Of a DNA stretch of 13,490 bases, positions 1-6,778 are shown piece after piece. The notes beneath the pieces were generated by a model. It was not told the DNA's origin and did no database searches. It worked only from the letters and a program-made list of their open reading frames with translations. Position numbers and translations under genes: made by a program. The stretch is from JBBQHM01 sp038323965 (lineage in GTDB: Bacteria > Verrucomicrobiota > Verrucomicrobiia > Chthoniobacterales > UBA10450): contig JBBQHM010000058.1 of the NCBI GenBank assembly GCA_038323965.1, positions 1 to 13,490 of the forward strand, in the 5' to 3' direction. Each line of letters begins with the position of its first letter. Within the stretch, counting starts at the first letter, position 1.

Positions 1-1536
1 GCGGAAGCGCTGAGCGTAATGACGTTCTTCCCGGCGAAGCAATTCGTGACGCCGGCGGATAAGCTGAATCGCGCGCTCACGACGATCCGCGCCGAGCTCG
101 ATGATCGCATCAAGGTTCTCGAATCACAGGGGCGCTTGCTCGAAGCGCAACGGTTGAAAATGCGCACCGAATACGATCTCGAGATGCTGCAGGAAATGGG
201 ATTCTGCAATGGGATCGAGAACTACTCCCGTCACTTGAGCGGACGTGAGCCGGGTTCCCGGCCGTTTACGTTGCTCGACTTCTTCCCGAAAGATTTCCTT
301 CTCGTGGTGGATGAATCGCACGCGACGATCCCGCAGATCGGCGGGATGTACGAAGGGGATAAGTCGCGCAAATCGGTGCTGGTCGATTACGGCTTCCGGT
401 TACCGAGCGCGATGGATAATCGGCCGCTCAATTTCCCCGAGTTCATGAAGCTCACCAATCAAATCGTCTACGTGAGCGCAACGCCGGCGGAGTTCGAGAT
501 CAAGAACAGCATAGTGGGTAACGAGGGTTATGCACCGCATAAACGTTCGCGCATCGGCGAGGACGAGACGGTGCCGTTTATTCTACCCGGAGGGACGAGC
601 TCCCGTTCGTCCGCGGACGTGCAGAAGCACGTCCCTCCGCGCGGATTCGTCAGCCGCACGGATCAGCCGCCCGCGGAATTCGACGTCTCCACTCCGGGAA
701 AGCCGCTCGTGGTGGAGCAGATCATCCGGCCGACCGGCCTGCTTGATCCGCGGATAACAATCCGACCGCTCAAATCGCAGATCGATGACACAATGGAGCT
801 CTGCCGACAGCGTGTGGAACTGCAGGAGCGCGTGCTGGTCACGACGCTGACGAAACGCACCGCGGAAGATCTTGCGGACTACCTGCGCGATGTCGGATTG
901 AAAGTTCGCTACCTTCATAGTGACATCGACACCATCGAGCGCGTGGAAATCCTGCGCGGACTCCGCGCGGCCGACTTCGATATTCTGGTCGGCATCAATC
1001 TACTGCGTGAAGGACTCGATCTGCCGGAAGTTTCGCTCGTCTGCATTCTCGATGCCGACAAGGAAGGATTCCTGCGCTCGCAGACTTCACTGATTCAAAC
1101 CGCCGGCCGCGCCGCGCGCCATATCAATGGCGAAGTGGTTTTGTTTGCCGACACGATCACGCAAAGTATGGAAGCGCTGATCTCGATCTCAGATTATCGC
1201 CGCACCAAGCAGATGGAGTATAACGAGAAATATGGAATCACTCCGCAGACCGTCCGGCGCGCGGTGCAGGAAAGCCTGCATACCCTCCTGAAGGGCCGCC
1301 AGGTTGCGGCCGCGGTGATTAACGAAGCTGGCGGCAATTTTGATCTCTCGGAACTCCTGCGCGAGCTCGAGGACGAGATGCAACGCGCCTCTGCCAATCT
1401 TGAGTTCGAGCGGGCGGCGTTGTTACGCGATCAGATCATGGAAGTGAAAGACGGCACCGGGCTATCGAAGATTGAGCCAAAGAAGCGTCCGGTAAAATAC
1501 ACGCGAAATAACGGACGGCGGCGCTCGCGCGTTTAG
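1..1536 (+). CDS. uvrB: UvrABC excision nuclease subunit B, 3' part (5' end outside window)
   Basis: UvrB is the damage-verifying helicase-like subunit of UvrABC nucleotide excision repair; it is loaded by UvrA and then recruits UvrC. The frame is open to base 1, giving 511 residues, and by comparison with E. coli UvrB (673 aa) roughly the first 225 residues lie outside the window. Visible blocks: the GIENYSR and LLVVDESH (helicase motif II) segments, IPQIGGMY, FRLPSALDNRP-like text, YVSATP (motif III, residues 157-162), VVEQIIRPTGLLDP from residue 237, helicase motifs V and VI (GINLLREGLDLPEVSLV and QTAGRAARH), and a C-terminal UVR domain with the ELEDEM and FERAALLRDQI helices that contacts UvrC. 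Oddity: 74 residues separate YVSATP from VVEQ where E. coli has about 11, so about 63 extra residues are inserted in frame, and they contain a double-hairpin DNA element. All conserved motifs on both sides are intact, so the gene is probably functional. Confidence 0.97.
   Translation, partial: AEALSVMTFFPAKQFVTPADKLNRALTTIRAELDDRIKVLESQGRLLEAQRLKMRTEYDLEMLQEMGFCNGIENYSRHLSGREPGSRPFTLLDFFPKDFLLVVDESHATIPQIGGMYEGDKSRKSVLVDYGFRLPSAMDNRPLNFPEFMKLTNQIVYVSATPAEFEIKNSIVGNEGYAPHKRSRIGEDETVPFILPGGTSSRSSADVQKHVPPRGFVSRTDQPPAEFDVSTPGKPLVVEQIIRPTGLLDPRITIRPLKSQIDDTMELCRQRVELQERVLVTTLTKRTAEDLADYLRDVGLKVRYLHSDIDTIERVEILRGLRAADFDILVGINLLREGLDLPEVSLVCILDADKEGFLRSQTSLIQTAGRAARHINGEVVLFADTITQSMEALISISDYRRTKQMEYNEKYGITPQTVRRAVQESLHTLLKGRQVAAAVINEAGGNFDLSELLRELEDEMQRASANLEFERAALLRDQIMEVKDGTGLSKIEPKKRPVKYTRNNGRRRSRV
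501..702 (+). other. In-frame insertion of about 63 codons within uvrB
   Basis: This approximate interval holds the residues that have no counterpart between motif III (YVSATP) and VVEQIIRPTG in well-known UvrB proteins. It lies at the junction leading from helicase domain 1a to domain 3. The middle carries a palindromic double hairpin (588-639). The stretch is flanked by imperfect direct repeats at 483-500 and 669-686 (14 of 18 bases equal by eye), encoding PAEFE and PAEFD, exactly 186 bp apart. The borders are inferred. The outer parts of the insert could instead be a lineage-typical loop of UvrB into which only the hairpin came later. Confidence 0.7.
588..639. repeat. Double-hairpin palindromic element inside uvrB
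   Basis: Outer arms CGGAGGGACG (588-597) and CGTCCCTCCG (630-639) are perfect reverse complements of 10 bp. Within them lie two smaller hairpins: GGACGA (593-598) pairing with TCGTCC (607-612), and GGACGTGC (615-622) pairing with GCACGTCC (627-634) over an AGAA loop. A perfect palindrome GTCCGCGGAC is at 609-618. The element reads through without a stop in the uvrB frame, encoding residues around GGTSSRSSADVQKHVPP. A coding constraint alone would not make such nested symmetry, so I read it as a REP-like mobile palindrome. Confidence 0.75.
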
Positions 1537-1542
1537 CGCTCT

Positions 1543-1695
1543 GTCATCCTGAGCGAAGTCGAAGGACCTCTCCAAAGGTCACACGTTTCGCTGCGCGAGA
1601 GATAAAAACGCAGCACGCGTAGGGCCGATTAAGTAGCACTGAATCGCGTGACCATATCGCCGCGTGAGAGGTCCCTCGACTTCGCTCGGGATGAC
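1543..1695. repeat. Palindromic repeat between uvrB and holA (same family as the aroB copy)
   Basis: The left arm at 1543-1572 begins GTCATCCTGAGCGAAGTCGA, and the right arm at 1666-1695 ends CTTCGCTCGGGATGAC. The arms are reverse complements over 30 bases with 2 mismatches, separated by 93 bases. The right arm shares 25 of 26 bases with the right arm of the element inside aroB (1670-1695 against 4033-4058), so these are two copies of one family. There is no run of T after the right arm, so it is not a classic intrinsic terminator, although transcribed RNA could fold into a strong hairpin downstream of uvrB. The rest of the 189-bp uvrB-holA gap shows no gene. Confidence 0.9.
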
Positions 1696-1725
1696 AAAGG
1701 TGGCGCGACGCGTCACAATGTTGCG

Positions 1726-2841
1726 ATGCCGAAGACGAAACCTGCCGCCAGCACCGCCGACGTTTTCGCGATTGTCGGTTCGGATGAATCGACGGTGAAA
1801 CGCGAGGCCAAGGAGCTGGCCGCGATGCTGACGCCGGCTGATTCCGGCGAGTTCGGGAGCGACACTATCGATGGAGCGTTCGAGAACGTGGATGGCGCAG
1901 TGGATGCGATTCGATCGACCGTGGCGGCGATACAAACATTGCCGTTTTTCGCAGGCAAACTCGTCTGGCTCAAAAACGTGAGCTTCCTCAGCGATTCACG
2001 CACCGGCAGCTCGGTGTCAGTGCAGGAAGCGCTGCAGGATTTAGCGGGCGCCATCGCGGAGCCACTGCCACCGAATGTCCGCTTTCTGGTTAGCGCGATA
2101 GATGTCGATAAACGCCGTTCGTTCTACAAAACTTTAACGAAGCGCGCCGATATTCGGGTCTTCGATAAACTCGATGCGTCCCGCAGCGGCTGGGAAGAAG
2201 ACGCGGCGGAACTGGTGCGGCGCCGCGTGGCGGATCGCGAACTTCGCTTCGAACCGGATGCGCTGGACCTGTTTGTGCTTCTTACCGGCGGCGACGCGCG
2301 GCAGATCGATAACGAACTCGAGAAGCTGGAGTTATTCGCCGGAGCGGAGAAACAGATTCGGATCGAAAACGTTCGCGCACTGGTGCCTTTGTCCCGCAAC
2401 GGTGTCATCTTCGAGTTGAGCAATGCCTTGTCGGCGCGCGATCTCGGCCGCGCGCTGAAACTCGTGCGCCGCCTCCTCGACCAGGGCGAAAGCGCGATCG
2501 GAATCCTGCTCGCGTCGATTGTTCCTACGGTCCGAAATTTACTCCTCGCTAAGGATTTGATGGAACGTCATCGCGTCCCACGCCCGTCGATGCCCTTCAC
2601 TTTCGGCAAAACGCTGGAGCGTTTGCCAGTCGAGGCGACCGCACATTTACCGCGCAACAAAACAGGAACGATCAACGCGTTCGGCCTCGGCTTCGCCGCG
2701 CAGAATGCACATCGCTTCGAGACCAAGCGACTGGTCGACGGGATGCAGGCCTGCCTGGAAGCGAACGTGCAACTTGTCAGTTCGCAGCTCGACCATCGGG
2801 TCCTGCTGACCGAACTGATGGTAAAACTTCTCGGCGACTAA
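1726..2841 (+). CDS. holA: DNA polymerase III delta subunit
   Basis: Delta is the clamp-loader subunit that opens the beta sliding clamp during replication. The protein has 371 residues from the ATG at 1726, close to the usual 330-350. Family features visible: an N-terminal strand with VFAIVGSDESTVKREAKEL, the equivalent of the family's G-x-D/E-x-(F)-x-x-x-(E) start; the AIQTLPFFAGKLVWLKNVSFL segment matching the family pattern of leucine, P-F-F and then a basic, hydrophobic strand; a central DARQIDNELEKLELFAG helix; and a C-terminal helical collar domain ending in a leucine-rich HRVLLTELMVKLL. The frame stays open upstream to an ATG at 1648, but those 26 codons mostly translate the right arm of the repeat (text such as RSLDFARDD), so I reject that longer start. 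The stop TAA overlaps the TAG stop of the convergent downstream gene by two bases. Confidence 0.88.
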   Translation: MPKTKPAASTADVFAIVGSDESTVKREAKELAAMLTPADSGEFGSDTIDGAFENVDGAVDAIRSTVAAIQTLPFFAGKLVWLKNVSFLSDSRTGSSVSVQEALQDLAGAIAEPLPPNVRFLVSAIDVDKRRSFYKTLTKRADIRVFDKLDASRSGWEEDAAELVRRRVADRELRFEPDALDLFVLLTGGDARQIDNELEKLELFAGAEKQIRIENVRALVPLSRNGVIFELSNALSARDLGRALKLVRRLLDQGESAIGILLASIVPTVRNLLLAKDLMERHRVPRPSMPFTFGKTLERLPVEATAHLPRNKTGTINAFGLGFAAQNAHRFETKRLVDGMQACLEANVQLVSSQLDHRVLLTELMVKLLGD

Positions 2842-3305
2842 ACGGTCTCGCCGACCTGCTTGCGCGCCATCGGTCCAATATACGGAATGTCCCAGCGCAC
2901 GCCGCTGAAAGCCTTGATCATCGCAATGACCATGACCACGAAGAGCGCGAGATGGACGAACATCACGATAAAAATCCAAAGTGCGGCAAAGAAGCCGCCG
3001 ATACCCGGAATCGCCCAGAGCAACGCGCGGACAATGCTGGATGCGATATTGAAGAGGATCCACGCTGCGCCGAAGAGAATGGATTGCATGGCGTAGAAAC
3101 GCACAAAGTTATCGCGCTTCTCGAGCAGGTAGAAAATGATGCCACCGATGAGAGGAAAACAGGCCAGCGCGGCTGCGACGTTTGATGGAAGACCTGTCGA
3201 ACCGGAAGAGGCTGTAGTCATGGGCGTAGGAGAAATGGGTGGCGGCGCACTCTCAGGCATGGGCGGAGGCGGCGTTACCGGCGGTGGATCAAGTGGATCA
3301 GCCAT
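2838..3305 (-). CDS. DUF4870/Tic20-like small membrane protein
   Basis: The protein has 155 residues from the ATG at 3305. The first 45 or so residues are a proline-rich, low-complexity cytosolic-looking tail (MADPLDPPPVTPPPPMPE and on). Then come the family hallmark FPLIGGIIFYLLEKRDNFVRF and the AMQSILFG block, followed by hydrophobic segments around WILFNIASSIVRALLWAIPGI and a long one around WIFIVMFVHLALFVVMVIAM; the C-terminus carries IPYIGPMARKQ. This pattern is that of the DUF4870 family, annotated in bacteria as Tic20-like; its biochemical role in bacteria is not known to me. An upstream start at 3341 adds 12 residues without family similarity and would run into the aroB start. It is convergent with holA and divergent from aroB, with 36 bp between the two starts. 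Confidence 0.85.
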   Translation of the reverse strand: MADPLDPPPVTPPPPMPESAPPPISPTPMTTASSGSTGLPSNVAAALACFPLIGGIIFYLLEKRDNFVRFYAMQSILFGAAWILFNIASSIVRALLWAIPGIGGFFAALWIFIVMFVHLALFVVMVIAMIKAFSGVRWDIPYIGPMARKQVGETV

Positions 3306-3341
3306 GTTGTGGTGCGACAGAATACACGGGGTCGCCACCAA

Positions 3342-4499
3342 GTGAACACCGAAGTTGTAGAGATTACTGCCGGCTCGACCAGGTATCAGGCGATGGTCGG
3401 AGAGGGACTGATCGATCGCGCGGGCGACTTGCTCACGGGCGTGATGCGCGGCCGCCGTTGCGCGATCATTGCTGATACCAATTCAGCCCCGATGTTTGCC
3501 CAACGTCTCGAGGTGAGTCTCGCTGCCGCAGGTTTTGCATCGGCGCGATTCACGATGCCGGCCGGCGAGCAGTCCAAGACGCTGGTGAACGTCGGGCGCA
3601 TTTGTGACGAAATGATCGCCGCCGGTTTTGATCGCAGTGCTTTCGTCATCGGATTGGGCGGTGGCGTGGTCGGCGACGTCTCCGGTTTCGCCGCGGCGGT
3701 TTTCAGTCGCGGCATCGCGCATGTGCAGGTGCCGACCACGCTGCTGGCGATGGTCGATAGCGCAATCGGTGGGAAATGCGGGGTGAACGCGAGTGCGGGT
3801 AAAAATTTAATCGGCGCGATTCACCAGCCGCGTCTGATTCTGGCGGATACGAGCACGCTCACGACGTTACCCGATCGCGAATTGCGCCAGGGGATGGCGG
3901 AGATTGTGAAGCACGCCATCATCCGCGACGCGACAATGTTTGTGCAGCTCACCCGGTCATCCCGAGCGAAGCGAAGCGGAGTCGAGGGACCCCGCGGCGA
4001 TACCAGCAGCGACACTCCGCTTTCGGCCACGGGGTCCCTCGGCTTCGCTCGGGATGACCTGATTTCCTTGATCAAACGGAATATCGAAATCAAGGCGGGC
4101 ATCGTGGCGGCTGATGAACGTGAGACGAGCGGAGCGCGCGCGGTTTTGAATTTCGGGCATACGATTGGTCACGCGATTGAACGAGCGGCTAATTACGAAC
4201 TGCTGCGGCATGGCGAAGCGATCAGCATTGGGATGGTGGCGGCATGCAACGTATCGATGAAGCGCGCCGGGTTGAGCGAGCGGGAACGGGACGATGTTAG
4301 AGGGCTGCTCGATTCGCTGAAACTCCCGACGCAGTTGCCAGCGGCTGTCTCTCGCGCAGCGGTCTTCGACGCCGTCCGCTTCGATAAAAAGTTTCACGGC
4401 GGCGAAGTGCGGTTCGTCGTCACGCCGCGAATCGGTGAAGCATTCCTGTCCAAAGACGTCACGCTGGAAGATATCCGCGACGCGATCGCCGGACTGTAG
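3342..4499 (+). CDS. aroB: 3-dehydroquinate synthase carrying an in-frame palindromic insertion
   Basis: AroB turns DAHP into 3-dehydroquinate, step two of the shikimate pathway, using NAD and a divalent metal. From the GTG at 3342 it has 385 residues. Visible: the N-terminal NAD-binding half with PAGEQSKT (73-80) and GLGGGVVGDVSGF (104-116), the VPTTLLAMVDSAIGGKCGVN block (130-149), and metal ligands by family position Glu187 (GMAEIVKH), His273 (NFGHTIGHAIE) and His290 (LLRHGEA). Between DATMFVQLT and LIKRNIEIKAGIVAADERET about 34 residues (206-239) come from a palindromic DNA element (3955-4059). Without it the length would be about 350, close to the family's usual 350-370. The frame is unbroken and every active-site motif is present, so I expect an active enzyme with an added loop. 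A start at 3309 is open but adds residues unlike the family. The stop TAG lies within the next palindromic repeat. Confidence 0.95.
   Translation: MNTEVVEITAGSTRYQAMVGEGLIDRAGDLLTGVMRGRRCAIIADTNSAPMFAQRLEVSLAAAGFASARFTMPAGEQSKTLVNVGRICDEMIAAGFDRSAFVIGLGGGVVGDVSGFAAAVFSRGIAHVQVPTTLLAMVDSAIGGKCGVNASAGKNLIGAIHQPRLILADTSTLTTLPDRELRQGMAEIVKHAIIRDATMFVQLTRSSRAKRSGVEGPRGDTSSDTPLSATGSLGFARDDLISLIKRNIEIKAGIVAADERETSGARAVLNFGHTIGHAIERAANYELLRHGEAISIGMVAACNVSMKRAGLSERERDDVRGLLDSLKLPTQLPAAVSRAAVFDAVRFDKKFHGGEVRFVVTPRIGEAFLSKDVTLEDIRDAIAGL
3955..4059. repeat. Palindromic element inserted in frame in aroB
   Basis: The left arm (3955-3994) begins GGTCATCCCGAGCGAAGC and ends CGAGGGACCCCG. The right arm (4030-4059) is the reverse complement of the left arm apart from ten extra bases (GAAGCGGAGT) within the left one. 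The loop is 35 bases. The whole is 105 bp, a multiple of three, and has no stop in the aroB frame. Its right arm matches the uvrB-holA intergenic element in 25 of 26 bases. It falls between the helix after GMAEIVKHAIIRD and the NIEIKA helix of AroB, where family members vary in length. Confidence 0.93.
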
Positions 4500-4573
4500 G
4501 GCGGGGCCGCTGACCCCGCCTTTCCAACGAGGACGGTTATTGCCGAAGGCGGGGTCAGCGACCCCGCCCTACA
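4495..4573. repeat. Palindromic repeat at the convergent aroB/amidase junction; supplies both stop codons
   Basis: The left arm at 4495-4522 starts TGTAGGGCGGGGCCGCTGAC and the right arm at 4546-4573 ends GTCAGCGACCCCGCCCTACA. They are reverse complements over 28 bases with one mismatch and a 23-base loop. It belongs to a different sequence family from the aroB insertion. The TAG stop of aroB (4497-4499) and the TGA stop of the amidase (4557-4555 on the minus strand) both lie within the arms. It could act as a bidirectional hairpin at the 3' ends of both transcripts, but there is no T tract. Confidence 0.92.
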
Positions 4574-5829
4574 GCGCGAATCCTGCGATTGGCCCGGACA
4601 TATTCTTCCAGTCCATCGGCGACACCCTTTGCGTATTCGCGGAAAATACTCGGGCGTTGGACGCCGTTGATAGCGCGCGTCCCCTCGTAATCACCCGCCT
4701 GCACGCGGGCGAAGACCTCATTGCTGTTCATGACGTAGGGCTCGAAATAAACGACCGGACATTTGTAAACGCGCGTCGCGAGCAAGTTCCGCGCATAGAC
4801 GTATCCGCTGGCGCCGACTTTCACGACGGTGTCCTTCGTGTATTCGTAGCGCGGCAGCCCTGATTCGCGCGCCAGAATCTCGGCCATTTTATCCGCCAGC
4901 GGCAGTTCTTCGTCGTAGGAACGACTAAGAAGTTTGCGCAGCATCTCGAAACGCTGATCGTCGCTCTCAAGTTCGTCGGGCAAATACGAACCGTTCACGA
5001 GGACGTGAAAATGATTTTTATCCGTGAGCGTCGGGGCCTTGGGGTCGCCCCATTCTTCGGCATTAAAATGCAGGCAGAGCACGAGATCAGGCTGCAATTC
5101 TTCATTCACTTTCCGCGCGCGATAACGGATTTCGCTTTGCCGATAAAACAACAGCTCGCTTTGCCACTGCACGCTGTTTGCCTTAGCCGGGTCGTCGGCG
5201 TTCGCATATTTGTCGGCCGGATCGGTGACGCCGTTTTTCTTTAGAACTTCGCGCGCGACATCGCGGAAATCGACGGGACGCTTCGTCGTCGCCGGTGCAT
5301 TTTTACTGCGCACAAAAGTGACGGTCGCCCCAAGCGCGCGCAGCTGGCGGGCGAGGATCTTCGAGACAACCAGCGTCATCTCCCCTTCCATGACCGGCTT
5401 GCTCTCGCCGACCTGAAACCAGCGCTCCTCCATTTTCGCCCACCTGCCGCCGATGTGTCCCGGATCGAGCGCGATGCGCAACCCCAGGAGCGGTTTGGAC
5501 GTACGCGCGGCCGGCAATTTGTCGATGCGACGCCAGAATTGCGACGGCAATTTGCGCGGAGTTTCGTCGGCAAACCGCAACGTGAAAAAAGTCTGTGCCG
5601 CGCGGTCTTTTACGATTCGCGCGGCGTCATCGTCGATCTGAATGAGATCGCCGTAGCCGCGCGTCCCGTAAACGGATTGGAGCAGCCGCACAAAATCGTC
5701 GTGCGTGATGGTTTCCTGGTAACGCTGGAGAGAACTCCAGCGCGGGGTTGTCGCCAGCGGGCTTAAGTTAGCCGCCGCGCAGGCGGAACTCGCAGCCAGG
5801 AACGCGATCGCAAAACGAAGTCGAAACAT
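4555..5829 (-). CDS. Secreted N-acetylmuramoyl-L-alanine amidase (Amidase_3 type)
   Basis: This is a zinc amidase that cuts the bond between MurNAc and the stem peptide of peptidoglycan, acting in the periplasm. It has 424 residues from the ATG at 5829. Residues 1-20 are a signal peptide (MFRLRFAIAFLAASSACAAA, probable cut after an AAA). A roughly 95-residue N-terminal region of unknown role precedes the catalytic domain. Catalytic domain: LRIALDPGHIGG with zinc ligand His125, a likely second ligand Glu150 in MEGEMTLVVSKILA, LCLHFNAEEWG with His254, and VVYFEPYVMNS with the probable catalytic Glu363. Roughly 60 residues between DFRDVARE and LLFYRQSEIRYRARK contain charged insertions. The last five or so residues (ending VGRGR) are encoded by the arm of the palindromic repeat. 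An ATG at 5853 would add eight residues before the signal peptide and is less likely. It is divergent from the YmdB-like gene, with 42 bp between starts. Confidence 0.9.
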   Translation of the reverse strand: MFRLRFAIAFLAASSACAAANLSPLATTPRWSSLQRYQETITHDDFVRLLQSVYGTRGYGDLIQIDDDAARIVKDRAAQTFFTLRFADETPRKLPSQFWRRIDKLPAARTSKPLLGLRIALDPGHIGGRWAKMEERWFQVGESKPVMEGEMTLVVSKILARQLRALGATVTFVRSKNAPATTKRPVDFRDVAREVLKKNGVTDPADKYANADDPAKANSVQWQSELLFYRQSEIRYRARKVNEELQPDLVLCLHFNAEEWGDPKAPTLTDKNHFHVLVNGSYLPDELESDDQRFEMLRKLLSRSYDEELPLADKMAEILARESGLPRYEYTKDTVVKVGASGYVYARNLLATRVYKCPVVYFEPYVMNSNEVFARVQAGDYEGTRAINGVQRPSIFREYAKGVADGLEEYVRANRRIRAVGRGR

Positions 5830-5871
5830 CGAGGGGTGGACTTCATTTTTCATTACGACGATGATTCACAA

Positions 5872-6723
5872 ATGCTAACGATACTTTTTCTGGGCGACAT
5901 CGTCGGCGAACCGGGACGTTCCGCGGTCATCGCGAGATTGCCCGAACTGCGCGAAAAGTACGCGCTCGATTTTATCGTGGTGAACGGTGAGAACGCCGCG
6001 GCCGGTCGCGGCATCACGGGGAAGATCACGATCGATCTTCTCCGTGCCGGCGTCTCGGTGGTGACCACGGGCGATCACATCTGGGACCAGAAGGACATTT
6101 ATTCCTACATCGATTCGGAGCCGCGACTCCTGCGTCCCATCAACTACCCGCAAGGCGCGCCCGGCAACGGTTCCATTGTGCTCGACACCGCGAAGGGGAA
6201 GATCGGCGTGATCAATGTGCAATGCCGCACTTTCATGCAGCCGATTCTGGAGAATCCATTTGCAGCTTTGGACCTCGCCGTCGCGCAGATGCGCGATGAA
6301 ACGCGGACGATCATCGTGGATGTACACGGCGAGACGACGAGCGAGAAAATTGCGGTGGGTCACTTTCTCGATGGGCGAGTTTCCGCCGTCTTTGGAACTC
6401 ACACCCACGTGCAGACGGCGGACGAGCAGCTTCTTCCCCGCGGCACGGCCTTCATCTGCGATGCGGGAATGTGCGGACCGGTGAATTCAATTCTTGGTCG
6501 CGCCGTCGAACCGATCGTGCACCGATTCGTTAACAACCTGCCGGCTCCGTTTCCGGTAGCGCGGGGCGAAGTCCGCCTGCGCGGTGCCTTAGTGCAGGTC
6601 GATGAAATCACGGGCCAAGCGATATCTATAGGTCGCGTCGACGAAGCGGGCGAAACGGAGCAGGAAGTATTGTCGCAGTCCGCCGATGCTTTCAGGCACG
6701 AATCAACCGTGACAACAGCCTGA
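5872..6723 (+). CDS. YmdB/TIGR00282-family metallophosphoesterase
   Basis: This is a dinuclear-metal phosphoesterase of the YmdB family; Bacillus YmdB hydrolyses 2',3'- and 3',5'-cyclic nucleotides and affects biofilm and RNA turnover. The protein has 283 residues, normal for the family (about 265-280). Metal-site motifs: FLGDIVGEPGR (Asp9), VVNGENAAAGRGIT (Glu40, Asn41), TTGDHIWDQKD (Asp68, His69), VDVHGETTSEK (His152) and FGTHTHVQTAD (His177, His179), followed by DAGMCGPVNSILG. At position 68 most family members I recall have Asn (TGNH); here it is Asp. In many bacteria this gene sits beside rny, which is not seen here. The start at 5872 begins directly with the first beta strand (MLTILFLGD); the in-frame TTG-like extension to 5836 runs into the amidase start region. 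A secreted TPR gene follows 55 bp downstream on the same strand. Confidence 0.92.
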   Translation: MLTILFLGDIVGEPGRSAVIARLPELREKYALDFIVVNGENAAAGRGITGKITIDLLRAGVSVVTTGDHIWDQKDIYSYIDSEPRLLRPINYPQGAPGNGSIVLDTAKGKIGVINVQCRTFMQPILENPFAALDLAVAQMRDETRTIIVDVHGETTSEKIAVGHFLDGRVSAVFGTHTHVQTADEQLLPRGTAFICDAGMCGPVNSILGRAVEPIVHRFVNNLPAPFPVARGEVRLRGALVQVDEITGQAISIGRVDEAGETEQEVLSQSADAFRHESTVTTA

Positions 6724-6778
6724 GCCTGTGGACATTTGCGAACAGCTAAATCGTCGACACATTCGAGAACTCAATACC

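Noticed and set aside
583..918. A 111-codon minus-strand frame opposite uvrB
   Set aside because: It is antisense to a strongly conserved gene, as expected in GC-rich DNA; no family features.
1543..1695. Repeats as intrinsic terminators
   Set aside because: There is no T tract after the arms, the loop of this copy is 93 bases, and relatives of the element lie within a coding gene.
3955..4059. aroB as a pseudogene broken by an insertion
   Set aside because: The frame continues to a normal end and all ligand and cofactor motifs are present on both sides.
3821..4102. A minus-strand frame across the aroB palindrome
   Set aside because: Because the element is palindromic it translates into similar text on both strands; this is not a separate gene.
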